Assembly: GCA_009792885.1 (NCBI GenBank) | Contig: WMCF01000025.1 | Location: forward strand, 3,601,150 to 3,665,149 | DNA from: Eremophila alpestris peregrina | Taxonomy: Eukaryota; Chordata; Aves; Passeriformes; Alaudidae | Direction of reading: 5' to 3' | Length of the DNA stretch: 64,000 nucleotides | Shown: piece by piece, positions 24,201 through 34,769 of the stretch | How the letters are laid out: the number at the start of each line of letters is the position of its first letter | Position numbering within the stretch: position 1 is the stretch's first letter | The notes under the pieces: generated by a model | Told to the model about the DNA's origin: nothing | The model's database searches: none | Seen by the model: the letters and a program-made list of their open reading frames with translations, nothing else | Program-made: the position numbers and the translations under genes

Positions 24201-27200
24201 AAGTGCTCCTACCTGGATATTTTAATTTATACTTCATCTAATCTTCATTAGTCTACAGCTTTCTTGGAGCTGAAACTCTTATTGTAATATTTCTACCCTT
24301 GGTTAACACCAGAATACCATTACCACCAAATAACCTCAATATGTACACTGAGTTTAAAAAGATGTTTCCCCTGAAAGACAAGTTTTTTCTGCTCTCTCAA
24401 AGGAAAGCAGCACTGTGGTAATGACAATCTGGGATTTCCAACAATTTGTGCAAGAAAATATAATTTGATTTTGTTACTTTCTACTCCATCCTCTCAAAAA
24501 TGCAGAACTACCACCCTCACATATAACGAGAAAATTCAATGTTAATATGCCTTCACTCTAGGGAAAGGCTTCTGAGAATAATTTTGCACTATAGAAAGAG
24601 CCCTCTGAAGGACTTCTCCTTGAAGTACTGAATTCTTTCCAGTTTCTGGAACAGATATATCTAACAAGTTGGGAGTTCTGGACTGACTGGAGAAAAAACC
24701 CTCTGTTAAACGTAAAAATGCACTTCTCTTAAAATCAAGGCAAACTAAAGAGTAGGAAACAAAAAAATTAGCTTGGAAGTGCTGGACACAAGGTGGACTT
24801 ACTCTATTAAGAGCCTGCTCCAAACAGTGAAGTCACTATATGCAAGAAATTAATCTATTTTGGTCAAAACCTGGCTGATCTATAATGTAGGTTTTATAAA
24901 TATGTGCTGCTCAATTTCTATATTAAAACCCAAATTATGATAAAACAACAGATCTTCTACCTATGTTTCACGTAAATCAGCATTCTGACAACTAGCAAGT
25001 TTTGAATTATTCAAAGAGAGAATGTCAGAAAACACGTTGTGTCATAGGCATAATCAAAAAGTAACTAGTGTTTAGTAAAGATGGCCCTACCCCCTCTCTC
25101 AGTTCTTGAATAAGCCCAGAATTAGCACTCAAAATCTAACGAAGCAGGCTTTTCCCCATCCTATAGCCTCTGAAACTGCATGCAGCATAGGCCCTTGCCC
25201 CTCCATTTCACCAGAAAAAATCCTTCATGTTTTAATCCTGATGTAACTCGTTTGTGAGAGACCCCAACTTCCTTCTTTCCAATAAACAGCCAAATCAATT
25301 GGGCTAGCAAAGACATGAGATGGATACACAGTGACATGAAGTCAGGTAATCCTGACTCTCACAAAGCCTAGACTTATCTATTCACTACAGTAAAAGATTG
25401 ATGTATCATATTTGGTAAAAGCATCCTAAACCCCAAAAAGTCACTTTCAGGCTTATTTCCCTGAGTATTAACTTTTCAGCTTCTATTATAAATCAATATA
25501 AACCTGTGCAGAATGAACAAAATTCCTAAATCCATTATTAAGCTACCTGTGCCTTTGGTTGAAAATTCAATGTTCTACTCTAATTATTCACCATTAAAAT
25601 TCAGTGAAGTGAAATTTAATTTCTCTTGCTGTAAGAATGCACTGCACAAAATTCCAAAGGTAAAAATTATGCCTAGTCTTGAGAAGTGCTCCGTTTCCTT
25701 TCACAAATCTTTAAGACTGCAAGACTGGTCTACTGGCCAGTACACATGAGACTGAAGTGCAACATAACTTCTGGCAACTGAGGCTGACACCTGAGCTGAA
25801 AACATTCCATTGCTTGCATGAGTATAAATTAACTAGTGATGTCTGAAATACAAATTACATTCAGGACCAAATAGATCTGTTCTGGAAAACAAACTATGTT
25901 TAAAGAATCTCTCTTCAGTAGCAGTGACACTAACTTTCCAGCCCTGGGCATTGATAAATCTCAGAACATCAAAACTGATCAAACACACAATTATTGAAGG
26001 TCCTCAACACACGGCAAGGCTAACAGCAAAAGCATTTTACTGTCAGAAAAAAATTAAGGGGAAAATCCTGTAAGAACCTAGACTGAAGAAGGATTTGAAA
26101 GGCACACACTGCCAGAATACACAGTGTTAGAAGCAGCCAACCCACAGCATCTCTGGTACACCAACAGTACTGTCTGCAAACGCAAAACTGCCAAGAAATC
26201 ATCCATGTTGCATCGAGTCATCTTTTTAGGAGCTCTGGGCAGTGTTCACATAACATCTCTGCTTGCTGCAGCTAGAGTCCCCATTTAGCAGCACCCTGAA
26301 GCACTGGATTCTGAAACAGTTTAACATGCCAACAGTGCTGGTTGGTGTAAGAGCCATATTACACATATTACTGTTAAAGCACCTACAATGAGACTACATG
26401 GAACTGGCACCTTGCAAATGAAACTCTGTCTGTCCCAAAAATGTATCTGACATTTAAATGTCAACTAATATTCTTCAGATAATAATTGATATTTCACCAA
26501 CAATTAGGATACTGAGATATCTGCAGTGGAGACAACATTATCAAGTCTTGGTTTTTGGCAATCCATCCTTCTCAGGAGCTCATTCTTGTTAGCCCTGCCT
26601 GGGTATGGTTCTCTTACAGTTCAGTACTGATGCCCTGACATTATATGCTTTAATCCATAAGACTTAGAGAACCCTCATCACTGACAAGCCACCACTTTAG
26701 TGCAAGAAACCAGTATTTTAACCTGAAAGGCAATAAACCAGTCATTTGCACCGAGGTTAGCCCTGACAATCAAAGTCAGCATAATCACCCGTATTTATCT
26801 TCTCCAGGTTTACTGCCTGCCTTTGAAATTGAGCTCCCATGAAGATTGCTAGAAACATGCCCATTAGTTTCATGCTGTTTTACACCTAGAGCCAAGAGGT
26901 AATTGCTGTCTTAGATATACTGGAAGAAACTACAGAAAAAGCACACAAGTATAAGAGATTTCACTTACATCCCACTGCAAGTGTATAGACTGACTGAACC
27001 ATCTGAAAATGTTACATCAGGCTGTGACCTTCTACAGGCCAGCTCTGCTGAGTCAACTGACCTTGCAAAAAACTGCCACCTAACAAAAGGGTTTGAGACA
27101 ATAAGCATCAATTCGTTAAAATCTTGCAACAGTTATCAGCCCTAAATATTTCACTAGCATACTTGAATCCTCTAGTATGAATTCAAATAATGACTTGGCT

Positions 27201-28853
27201 AAATTGCTTTTGATTTACTTTAGTCTATATACATGCAGGAGAGTTTATGACCACCACTTCTCCCAAAATCTCTAGGACACTTTCTCACAGCATGCTTCAC
27301 ACCTTTGCAAGAGGAGCTCATGACATCTCTGTAAATACCTGACAAGTTTCCAAGCTTTTTATTACAAGAGCAAACAGTGTTAAGTCTAGCAGCACTGAAA
27401 CTTGAGTGCAAGATCACTGATCCTTCACACTGCAGAGAGCTAACCTGGCTTTTTATGCAAGCTGATTAAGCAGAGCATCTTTGGCAATATGACTCTAAAA
27501 AGCCACTTGAGAGGCTGCCATCAGAAAAGACAATTCAAAGATAACATAATCCATATAAAGCATGCTGTACAACAAGCACTTAACCTTAAAATTCATTAAC
27601 CTTCCACTAAGAACAGGTTAAATTAACTGTTCAACCTTGCACAGTCACCTGGTGAATTCTACCAAGGTTTGATAATTTCTGTGTTTTCCTTTGAAAGAGG
27701 GAAATAGGATTGCCAACTGAATGTGTTCAAGGTTTGAGGATCCAAGTATTTTGACTGAGTTAGGGGACTAGTAACAAAGGGAACACAGCACACAGCCACA
27801 GCTGGGAATAAGGTCATCAGCATCAAATTACCGGGGGAATGCCAGAAAGCTGGTCACAGACCAAGGAAACCATTCCAACATAATTACTCTGCACAAGCTT
27901 CCACTGCACTTAGTGCATCCTGAATTACCTCAACATATGAAACAAACCAACTCCTTTAACTTGCCTGGCTGGTAAAATGCCAAGATGGATGGATATGACT
28001 CGATAGCAACAAGTTTCAGGACAGGAAAAAGATCCTACACTTAGGTATTCAGAACCAGAATGGTGAAAGACAGGCAGGTAAAGGTGGCATGCATGTCTGG
28101 ACTAAACAACCCAAATATAACTGTTTTAAATGAAAGGCTCTTATATTGCCACTGTGCTGCTCCTAACTGCAGATCACTTTGCAAATTATGTACACAGCAA
28201 ATAAGTTTCCCTAACTAGACTCAACAACGCCCATTCATCCAAAGTTTTGCCTGTTTGTTGCTCTCCAAACCTTTTGGTGTGAATGAGAAGATTCATGTGG
28301 GCATAACCAGAAACCAAAATCCAAAAACCATAGTTTTGCTTCTCTTATATAAAAGAAGCCAAAATTATTTATTCTCTCACACTGGCCAATGACACTATAC
28401 CACCACTAAGTAAAATAAGCTTACTCTCACCAGGAAAGAAAGATTCCTTCTCCTGGCAGAAAAAAATACACTACATGGTACAGAAAATAATTGCTTTAAA
28501 CCAGGAACTTGTTTCCTGTGATCCACTTCCCATCTGTAAGGCAATATATTGCAACTTTTGGCTGCAGTTGTGCTCCAAAGCAGTTTGTATCAGAGTAATT
28601 CAGTTGTAGTACAACTTTCAAATCTACTTTAAGTGTTGCTAGGCCTTCTCAATTTACTTACTAAAATTCTTTATCTTCCACATTTCAGCAGCTGCCACAA
28701 CAGCCAGTAGCTTCAGAAAAACATACAGCATCAATGCCAACAGCTATTCTGGATGAGGACAAAGCACCAGCATGTCCCAGTAGCAGAAGCAGTAGACAAA
28801 CCATAAATAAGCAAAAAGAAGTAGCTTCTTAACCACTGAATTACTTCAACATC

Positions 28854-28913
<60 letters not shown>

Positions 28914-31900
28914 CCTAATAAACTGGAACAACAGCAGGTGAACTGGCAGAGTTCAGCACTACAAATACATTTCCTTGTAGCACCTCAGAAGTACCTACAC
29001 AACTGTGGCTGTTGTAAAGGCAATACACAATGGCTCCACTGACCTAGATAAGCTGTGCAGGGAAGACAATGATCGGTGTGATGACACGGGTGGGGTGACA
29101 GATGACAGCCTAAACAAGAGCAAGTGATTAAGGAGGATGGGGGTGATCACCATCAGTTTCTATTATTGACTTATCCTTGAGATGCCATATCAGGCTCTGA
29201 AGAAAGAGATACCTGAATCTGAAATTAGGTTTAAAGATACAATACAACAGTGTCCCGTGCAGAGCCAAGACTTGGACATGATGATCCTTGTAGGTCCTTT
29301 CCAACTCAGAATATGCTGTGCTTACTAAAATACCACTAAGAAATACTTAACAAGTGACAGAGCTGCACCTGGAAAAGCTAACAGAAAATGAGATGACAGG
29401 AAAAGATTATTATGGACAACTAATGGGAACTCAAAATAACAAGTCCCATATTACAAACTTCTAACAATTTTGGGTTTTTTCCTTTGAAAAAGAACACATT
29501 TTAACCAAATTGAGCCTACTGAACAAGAAGCTACTGTTCACCCTAGAAGGCAGATGCTTTGAATTACAGAACTGAAATTTTTACTTTGAAAAATGAACAA
29601 AAAAGTAGCAAACCTCTACAGCTGCAGAGCATCCTGAAACCAGGGAGCAAGACATTCATGCAAGAGAACACACCTGACTTGCAAATAACAAAAAATAATT
29701 CTCAACAGACTATCTCAGAAGAGCCTATTCCAGAGTGCTCCATCCCAAGGGGTTTCCCAGAAACCATTCATTGACAGCGGACTTACACAACAAATTTGTA
29801 TCTATTAAGCCACTACTCAGTTTAAAAAGAAACCCTGTAACTCATTTCCTTTATGGATACACAAAATTACATAGGTTTAAATGTGCCCACCAGTTGCCTT
29901 TTTAAAATGAGGTAATCACAAGCTAATTAATTAGTACTACTTTACTTAAATACTGAATCAGCTTATGACTACCCAGTAATTAACTGTTTAACTTTGAGAG
30001 TTACATATCATACCTCTGAAATCTAACTGAAGCAAGGTCATTTTCCTTAGTACACACTTTTGAAGAAAACCTGTACATGAAGGTGTACTAAACTGATGAT
30101 CCGTAGGATGCCAGAATATGGGACCTGACCACTGCTGATTAATCCAAGTAAACAGAAAGGCACTAACATTTCATGCTGTGTAAATTATATGCAGATTTGA
30201 AAAGCTGTCTTTTCACCTCTACTCTTTCAAAAATAAAAGAATCAGAACCAAACATTTAGGAAAGAAAGAACTCTGATCTTAGGACTTGTCTTTATGAATA
30301 ATTATAGATATGTTCAGAAAGGCTCATGCAAGCTCATCTGATGTGAGTGATCTTTTACCAAAACTGAAAGTATCTAGAAAAAACGTAGTATCATTGCACT
30401 GTGTTCAACCCAACTAGTCATACAATATTCCTGAAAGGTAGTAGCTGGAAGGAAGGTCTGGAGACAGAAGTGACAATAAAAAAGGGAATACAACAAAAGG
30501 AAATAAAATCCAGAAAAGGAAGGTTCCGTTTCCAGTTCTCGGACACTACTGGCTAGCAATAGCAGCTGACAATGTCAATAATTTTGATATCCATACTCCC
30601 CAAATAGAGACAATTTTCCTCTCAGGTAGGAGAGAAATCATGTTTCTATGGCTTGGATGATGGGCAAGTCAGGAGCCTTAAACTTACTCCAGTTACAGCC
30701 TCATTGCCAATATCCTACTCTGTGGAGTTTTATGCACTTGTTTCACCACAGGACAGCAGTTTTCCTCTCATCTTTCCCACACTGTCTGCTTAGATCACTA
30801 CTTCCACATTTGGGGATTAGGCACCATCTTACAAATCTCTGCAGCAATTAGCCAGAAGTTAGTATCAGGTAAATGCAAGCCAATATTTATAAAGCTTGGA
30901 TATTATAAGAGATGGAAAATTAAAATACACAGGATGTATTTTAACTATGGCAGCTTCAGATGAAGCTTCCTATTTTTCAATACGAATCACAGGCCTAAAA
31001 GCCCAGAAGGGTCAGTTGCTTGAGAGCAACCAAGCTACTTCTAGCCCAGGCAAGAGTTTCACATGCTTCCCACAAACCCTTGAAGGCTGGCATCCAAAGA
31101 GAGGTCACAGCAAAATCTTACTCTGAAGCAGCAAAAGCAGGACAACAACTTCAACAAACAAAACAGACCCAATAATGGTAGCTATTCTCACCAAAAGCTC
31201 AAAAGAAGGTTGTTATCCTTGCCTCTCAATGCCACTTTCAGACATGTAGCCCAGGTTTCAAAGATTTAATTTCTCCAGTAAGTCAACCAGCAAAACAGGA
31301 AAATTAAAGTTAAGGACCATTAATATTACAAATTACTATGAACTAGTATTGTGCAAGTTAATTAAGATGAGCAACCAAAACTCTGTGTCTATTTCAATTA
31401 GATACTTTCCTGTGTCATTCAGAACCCCTAACATCTGTGTTGCTTGATTAGAAGGCCCAAAAATGTAAAACGTTTCAGACACAGGTGGGAGATTCATTAA
31501 TTTGTTCCTGGAACAAAAAAAAAAAAAAAAAACAAAACCCCAAAAAAACCCCCACCAAGCCTACAACTAGTAACAGAGTGAAAATGTGTTTGCTTCCTAA
31601 GATGGAATATGCCACCAAGTCAGTCAATACAAAAAAGAATTCAACTCATGCCTCAAAGTTCAAAAGGTAACAAATCCCAGAAAAATTAGTATTTTAAACA
31701 AAACCACAGTAGCCATATTACACGAAACTCAGTGGTTCCTTACTCTTTCATAAGTCCTGTAATGGCTTAGTGCTGTTTTTCCTCTCAGTCTGAAAGACTG
31801 AGTCTTCTATTTTTCCCACTAAAGATCCACATATTAGTGAGGCTCCAAAGGAAGCTACTGGAAAACAGCATCATTTCGTAGACCAAAGCAGAGTTCTAGC

Positions 31901-32940
31901 AAGTGAGTTTTCTTTTTCTTAAAATAAACCAACTTTAAGATCAAGTTATTATCCAGTCAGGTCAAATAAATGCTCATAAGCCATTTCTCCCTTTCACTCC
32001 CTGAGCCACTGCCTATAGCTGCAAGTTCTTTCCTGTTGAACGGAAAGCCACATTAGCATTTAAGTCTGCACACTGAACATAGCTGAAGAAACTCACGTTT
32101 TTATTATGTTAACATTAGTATTAACCATCTGGCAAAACCAGGAAGTAAAAACCACTTTGGACACATTACACTGCTCTTCCCTCAGTGTATTCCCATCCTC
32201 ATCGGCCCTTCAAGAACAGTTTGTGGGAAAAAAAAAAAACCTGAGTGGACAAGGAATTCAAATACTATTACAGCTAACCATCACTACAGAAGATGAAAAC
32301 TAACACCTAAAAAGGCTCTGTCTTGAAAGAGCTGTGATTAGTATTAACAACAAAAAGCCCTAAGCCCCTAGCTCGCCTGATTTCTTCGGTTCTCCACTTT
32401 CCTTTCTCCTTAAAGAAGAGAAATAAAACACAAGGGGCATCCTCCTCAGAGACATCTCATTAAGGGGAGAAGGGGAAGGAAAAGAGAGGAGCGAGCAGAG
32501 TGGAAGAAAAAAAAGAGGGAGAAGAAGCACCTGCCGGCCCACGGTCACCGAGAAACGGAGACCCGACGTTTAACGCCGACCCCAACAGTTCCGCTCTCCC
32601 CAGGCGCTCAGGCCTACCCTCCCTCTCTCCCCGCTCGCTCCCGCGGCTCCGCAGGCCGAGCGGCCCCGCCGCCACCCTCCCTCCCTCCCCGGGCAGCCGC
32701 ACTCCGCACCGGGGACGGCCCCTCCGCCTCCTCCCCAGCCCCGCCGCCCCGCGACGCCTCCGGCGGGCCCTGCCCGGCCCCGGGCTCACCTTTGCGCAGC
32801 TCCCGCTCCCACACGCTGACGATGAGCGCCGAGTGTTTGCGGTGGTGGATGAGCCACAGGCTCAGGGTCTGCACGCTCTGCTGCGAGTTGCTCAGCTCCG
32901 ACAGCTTCCGCTCCAGCGCCGCCTCCGAGAATGCCGACAT
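21055..32940 (-). CDS. RPRD1A: RPRD1A, six coding exons (C-terminus not included)
   Basis: Six exons splice in frame to a 262-residue protein that follows vertebrate RPRD1A almost residue for residue. Known of the family: a nuclear protein that binds the Ser2/Ser7-phosphorylated C-terminal domain of RNA polymerase II through an N-terminal CID, dimerises through a C-terminal coiled coil, helps bring in the Ser5 phosphatase RPAP2, and has been linked to repression of Wnt/beta-catenin targets. Seen here: the CID spans about residues 1-133 and keeps Y61, N64, D65, N69 and R106, positions that CID structures place at the CTD peptide. A charged, proline-containing linker follows (about 131-161), then the coiled-coil segment (about 162-262). 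Human RPRD1A is 312 residues, so about 49 C-terminal residues are missing from these exons. RPRD1B is excluded by the linker and by the DACMLLADYNGRLAAEIDD segment. Splice phases are 1, 2, 1, 0, 1, with phase 0 after exon 6. Confidence 0.96.
21329..21455 (-). CDS. RPRD1A: RPRD1A coding exon 5
   Basis: 127 nt, coding residues 162-203 and the first base of 204. The acceptor is TTTTTTCAG and the donor G|GTGAGG. It opens the coiled-coil region with DLIRALQELENAASGDAAVH and continues into the VQDVSLLDRIT segment. Confidence 0.96.
22351..22445 (-). CDS. RPRD1A: RPRD1A coding exon 4 (linker)
   Basis: 95 nt, coding residues 130-161: the basic stretch GDRKVRKRTYEQIKVDE followed by a Ser/Pro/Asp-rich segment ending PPQ. 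The acceptor is CGTTTAG and the donor CAG|GTAAAA. This is the most variable part of the family. It is one residue shorter here than human (NNC against NENC as I recall it), which accounts for 262 rather than 263 residues before the last exon. Confidence 0.95.
22528..22634 (-). CDS. RPRD1A: RPRD1A coding exon 3
   Basis: 107 nt, completing codon 94 and coding through residue 129. The acceptor is TTGTAACAG and the donor the consensus GTAAGT. It codes the last CID helices, including CKKHLGRVLSIWEERSVYEN with R106 and R114. Confidence 0.96.
23294..23423 (-). CDS. RPRD1A: RPRD1A coding exon 2
   Basis: 130 nt, coding residues 51-93 and two bases of codon 94. The acceptor is a T-rich tract ending TTATTAG before 23423; the donor is AAG|GTACAG. 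It carries the CID core motif LTFLYLANDVIQNSKRKGPE with Y61, N64, D65 and N69, then the helix ending in FKHVS. Intron 1 upstream of it is about 9.4 kb. Confidence 0.96.
23651..23669 (+). repeat. poly(A), 19 bases
   Basis: Pure A run in intron 1, about 230 bp upstream (in gene direction) of exon 2. Confidence 0.9.
28855..28912 (+). repeat. uninterrupted poly(A) of 58 bases
   Basis: 58 consecutive A on the plus strand, poly(T) in the RPRD1A transcript, within intron 1. The next longest pure A runs in the window are about 18-22 bases. No gene-like sequence or clear target-site duplication flanks it. Length in the assembly may be unreliable. Confidence 0.95.
29250..29322 (+). mobile_element. CR1 LINE 3' tail (short)
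   Basis: About 70 bp of plus-oriented CR1 3' end inside RPRD1A intron 1: GACTTGGACATGATGATCCT, then GTAGGTCCTTTCCAACTCAG and AATATGCTGTG. The upstream part is too diverged to place. Confidence 0.75.
31515..31557. repeat. poly(A) passing into A/C-rich tract
   Basis: 18 A followed by CAAAACCCC- and AAAACCCCC-type units, in intron 1. It resembles the tracts at 11.4 and 12.4 kb. Confidence 0.85.
32790..32940 (-). CDS. RPRD1A: RPRD1A coding exon 1
   Basis: Codes residues 1-50 plus the first base of codon 51, beginning MSAFSEAALERKLSELSNSQ. The ATG is the first in the presumed transcript: no CAT occurs on the plus strand between 32941 and 33080. Its context has G at -3. The donor is G|GTGAGC at 32789, phase 1. 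The exon lies wholly inside the CpG island. It codes the first helices of the CID, including the WLIHHRKHS motif. Residues 38-39 of this motif's continuation read A-L, where human RPRD1A as I recall it has R-P. Confidence 0.96.
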
Positions 32941-33080
32941 CGCTGCGCCGCGTCGGGCCCCGCCGCTCCGTCCCGTCCCGGCCGGGCCGCGCTCAGTCTC
33001 CGCCTCTCGGCCCCGACGAGGGAGGAGCCGACGAGCGATTCCCAGCCCTGCCCGCCCCGGCGGCAGCGCCCGGCGCCAAC

Positions 33081-33093
33081 AAAATGGCGGCGG
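33081..33093 (+). promoter_or_regulatory. YY1-type motif
   Basis: AAAATGGCGGCGG, close to the AAnATGGCGGC consensus that often lies just downstream of start sites of housekeeping genes. It points along the plus strand, away from RPRD1A, about 140 bp upstream of the RPRD1A ATG. It could serve RPRD1A in antisense orientation or mark a divergent start. Confidence 0.6.
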
Positions 33094-33115
33094 CTGAGGC
33101 CCGTGGGTGCCGCGC

Positions 33116-33127
33116 GGCCCCGCCCCC
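33116..33127 (+). promoter_or_regulatory. GC box (SP/KLF)
   Basis: GGCCCCGCCCCC, a strong SP/KLF-type site between the YY1 and ETS motifs. Further GGGCGG cores lie at about 33168-33186. Confidence 0.55.
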
Positions 33128-33142
33128 TTCCCCGCGTGCCCT

Positions 33143-33151
33143 CACTTCCGG
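33143..33151 (-). promoter_or_regulatory. ETS/GABPA motif
   Basis: CACTTCCGG on the plus strand, which reads CCGGAAGTG on the RPRD1A strand. This is the full ETS/GABPA consensus, typical of TATA-less CpG-island promoters, about 200 bp upstream of the RPRD1A ATG. Confidence 0.6.
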
Positions 33152-33166
33152 CCCGGCGCGAGGCGC

Positions 33167-33186
33167 GGGGCGGGCGCTGGGGCGGG
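33167..33186 (+). promoter_or_regulatory. predicted G-quadruplex motif
   Basis: Four runs of three or four G separated by loops of 1, 4 and 1 bases, within a single 20-base stretch of the plus strand (the template strand for RPRD1A). This meets the usual G3+N1-7 pattern. The GGGCGG cores overlap SP-type sites, so it may equally be read as a GC-box cluster. Confidence 0.5.
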
Positions 33187-33326
33187 ATCGCTCGGGAGTG
33201 GGATCCCTCGCGGATGGGATCAGTCCATCAGCATCGTGCCCTGGGAAATAACATTAAAACGCATGTGCAAATAAGAGCCCCCCACAAGGCAACCCAGGCC
33301 TAATGGTTTCTTTCTCCCGGCGGGTT

Positions 33327-34030
33327 AAGAATGACAGAATCCTTACGGTTGGAAGGGAACTCTGGAGATCATCCAGTCCACTCCCCCTGCCGAGGCAGCG
33401 TCACCTGAAACAAGTAGACAGGAATGTGTCCAGGTGTGTTTGGAATATCCCCAGAAAGGGAGACTATCATCCCTTCAGGGCAGTCTGTTCCAGTGCTCTG
33501 CCACCATCAACGCAAAGCAGTTCCTCCTGAGGTTGGGGTGGAACTTCTTGTGTTTTCGTTTATGGTCATTGCTCCTTGTCCTGTCACTAGATGCCACCGA
33601 AAAGAGTTTGACACCATCCTCTTGGTACCTGCTTTTGAGATATTTGTATGTGTTGATGAGGCCCCTCTCAGTTTTCTCTTGTCCAGACTAAACATCCCCA
33701 GCTCCCTCAGTCTCACCTTGTTTGAGAGATGCTCCAGACCCCAAATCATCTTTGTGGCTTCCACTGGACCCTCTCCAGCTCCTCATCTTCCTTGTGCTGA
33801 GGATCCCAGAACTGAACACAGCACTCCAGAGGTGGCCTCACTAGGGCCGAGTAGAGGGGCAAGATCACCTCCTTCCAGCTGATGGAAATGCTCTTTCCAA
33901 TGCACCCCAGAACACTACTGACCCTCTGGTGCCAGCTTATGGTCAACCTGTCACCCACCAAGACTCCCAGGTCCTTCCCAGCAGAGCTGCTCTCCAGTGC
34001 TGGTACTTGGGGTTGTTCCTCCCCAGGCAC
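33327..34030 (-). mobile_element. CR1 LINE, 5'-truncated
   Basis: The 3' part of an avian CR1 element in minus orientation. On the minus strand the end of the reverse-transcriptase ORF can be read in pieces (KDLGVLVGDRLTISWHQ, then EVILPLYSALVRPPLECCVQ, then LRELGMFSLDKRK), with stops and shifts between them. The CR1 3' tail is at 33327-33360, with an ACAGAATC-type octamer. It starts about 110 bp upstream of the promoter CpG island and is not functional. Confidence 0.9.
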
Positions 34031-34039
34031 TTACTGTGA

Positions 34040-34345
34040 CACTGGGTATATAGTGTTTCATATTTGCAGACACATACTCCACAAAATTGTCTGGCCTCAT
34101 TTCTAAAATCTTTTATTTTAGATTTCTGGCATTAACAGTATCATGTGACAGAATTCCACTGTTCACTGACAAGATTATGTGCAAAAAATGCTTCCTCTTT
34201 GTTCTTTCAAACCTGTTCCCTTAAAGCTTTATTGCATTCTTGCTACTTCTGCTAATTTGGAAATAGTGAATAAAAGTTGTCTGCTTACTTTATATTCTTT
34301 CCTAGATTTTCTATTGTATCATCTTCAGTCATTTTTCAAGGATTC
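34040..34345 (-). mobile_element. ancient CR1/L3-like LINE fragment
   Basis: A strongly diverged stretch that still follows the antisense consensus of old amniote CR1/L3 elements. The order of landmarks is ATCATGTGACAGAATTCCAC, then ATGCTTCCTCTTTGTTCTTT, then GAATAAAAGTTGTCTGC, then ATTGTATCATC. It abuts the younger CR1 on its left. Identification is by recalled consensus, and the right edge is uncertain. Confidence 0.55.
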
Positions 34346-34769
34346 TCCAAACAGGGAAGGTACTCTGTGCTACTTAACAGGACTACCATTCCTAATCTTG
34401 ATGTGAGGTTCTCTAGCCTTCCCTGCTGTCCTTCTGAAAAACACTTGACATAATTTCTTACTTTAACATTACCAACTGGCTGTCAATTTCAGAGACTATC
34501 CACTTTAACTCCTACAGGTCTATCCTGGATCCTATTTCCTAATCCTAAGCCAATAATTATGACTACAGTTGTCAGTACTTTTTAATTTTTCTATAAAATT
34601 GCATGTGTATTAATTAGAAAAACATGCATATACCTTAATCGTAGGACATCCTGACAATGGCTAACTATCCATCCTTAAAACTGAGCATTCTTTTAACCTT
34701 TTACACACTCAGTTTGTCCTCATCAAAGAGCAGAATGCTAGTTATGAACAAAAATATTTGTTGAATATT

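Larger units (their letters stand above)
23424..32789 (-). other. RPRD1A intron 1
   Basis: About 9.4 kb between the CpG-island exon and exon 2, bounded by GTGAGC and TTATTAG. It holds a CR1 tail at 29.25 kb, a 58-base poly(A), shorter A runs and an A/C-rich tract. Nothing else recognised. Confidence 0.9.
32520..33215. promoter_or_regulatory. CpG island and promoter of RPRD1A
   Basis: A sharp rise in GC and CpG content against an AT-rich background, covering exon 1, the 5' UTR and the upstream promoter. No TATA box is apparent, as usual for housekeeping CpG-island promoters. The transcription start is probably within about 200 bp upstream of the ATG at 32940; the exact site cannot be read from sequence. 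All long open frames here on both strands, other than exon 1, are best explained by lack of AT-rich stop codons. Confidence 0.9.

Noticed and set aside
27700..28200. possible LTR or other repeat in intron 1
   Set aside because: The texture is somewhat repeat-like, but no terminal repeats, primer site or known consensus could be identified.
28700..28930. processed pseudogene ending in the 58-base poly(A)
   Set aside because: The sequence before the tract shows no transcript-like content, no AATAAA at the right distance on the same strand, and no target-site duplication.
32460..32789. 109-codon minus frame beside exon 1
   Set aside because: It is low-complexity Gly/Arg sequence in the start of intron 1, downstream of the GTGAGC donor.
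32500..33303. 267-codon plus-strand open frame across the CpG island
   Set aside because: It is antisense to RPRD1A exon 1 and rich in Pro, Arg and Ala, as expected of GC-rich DNA with few stop codons; no domain is present.
33424..33882. 152-codon plus frame
   Set aside because: It is the antisense strand of a CR1 element.
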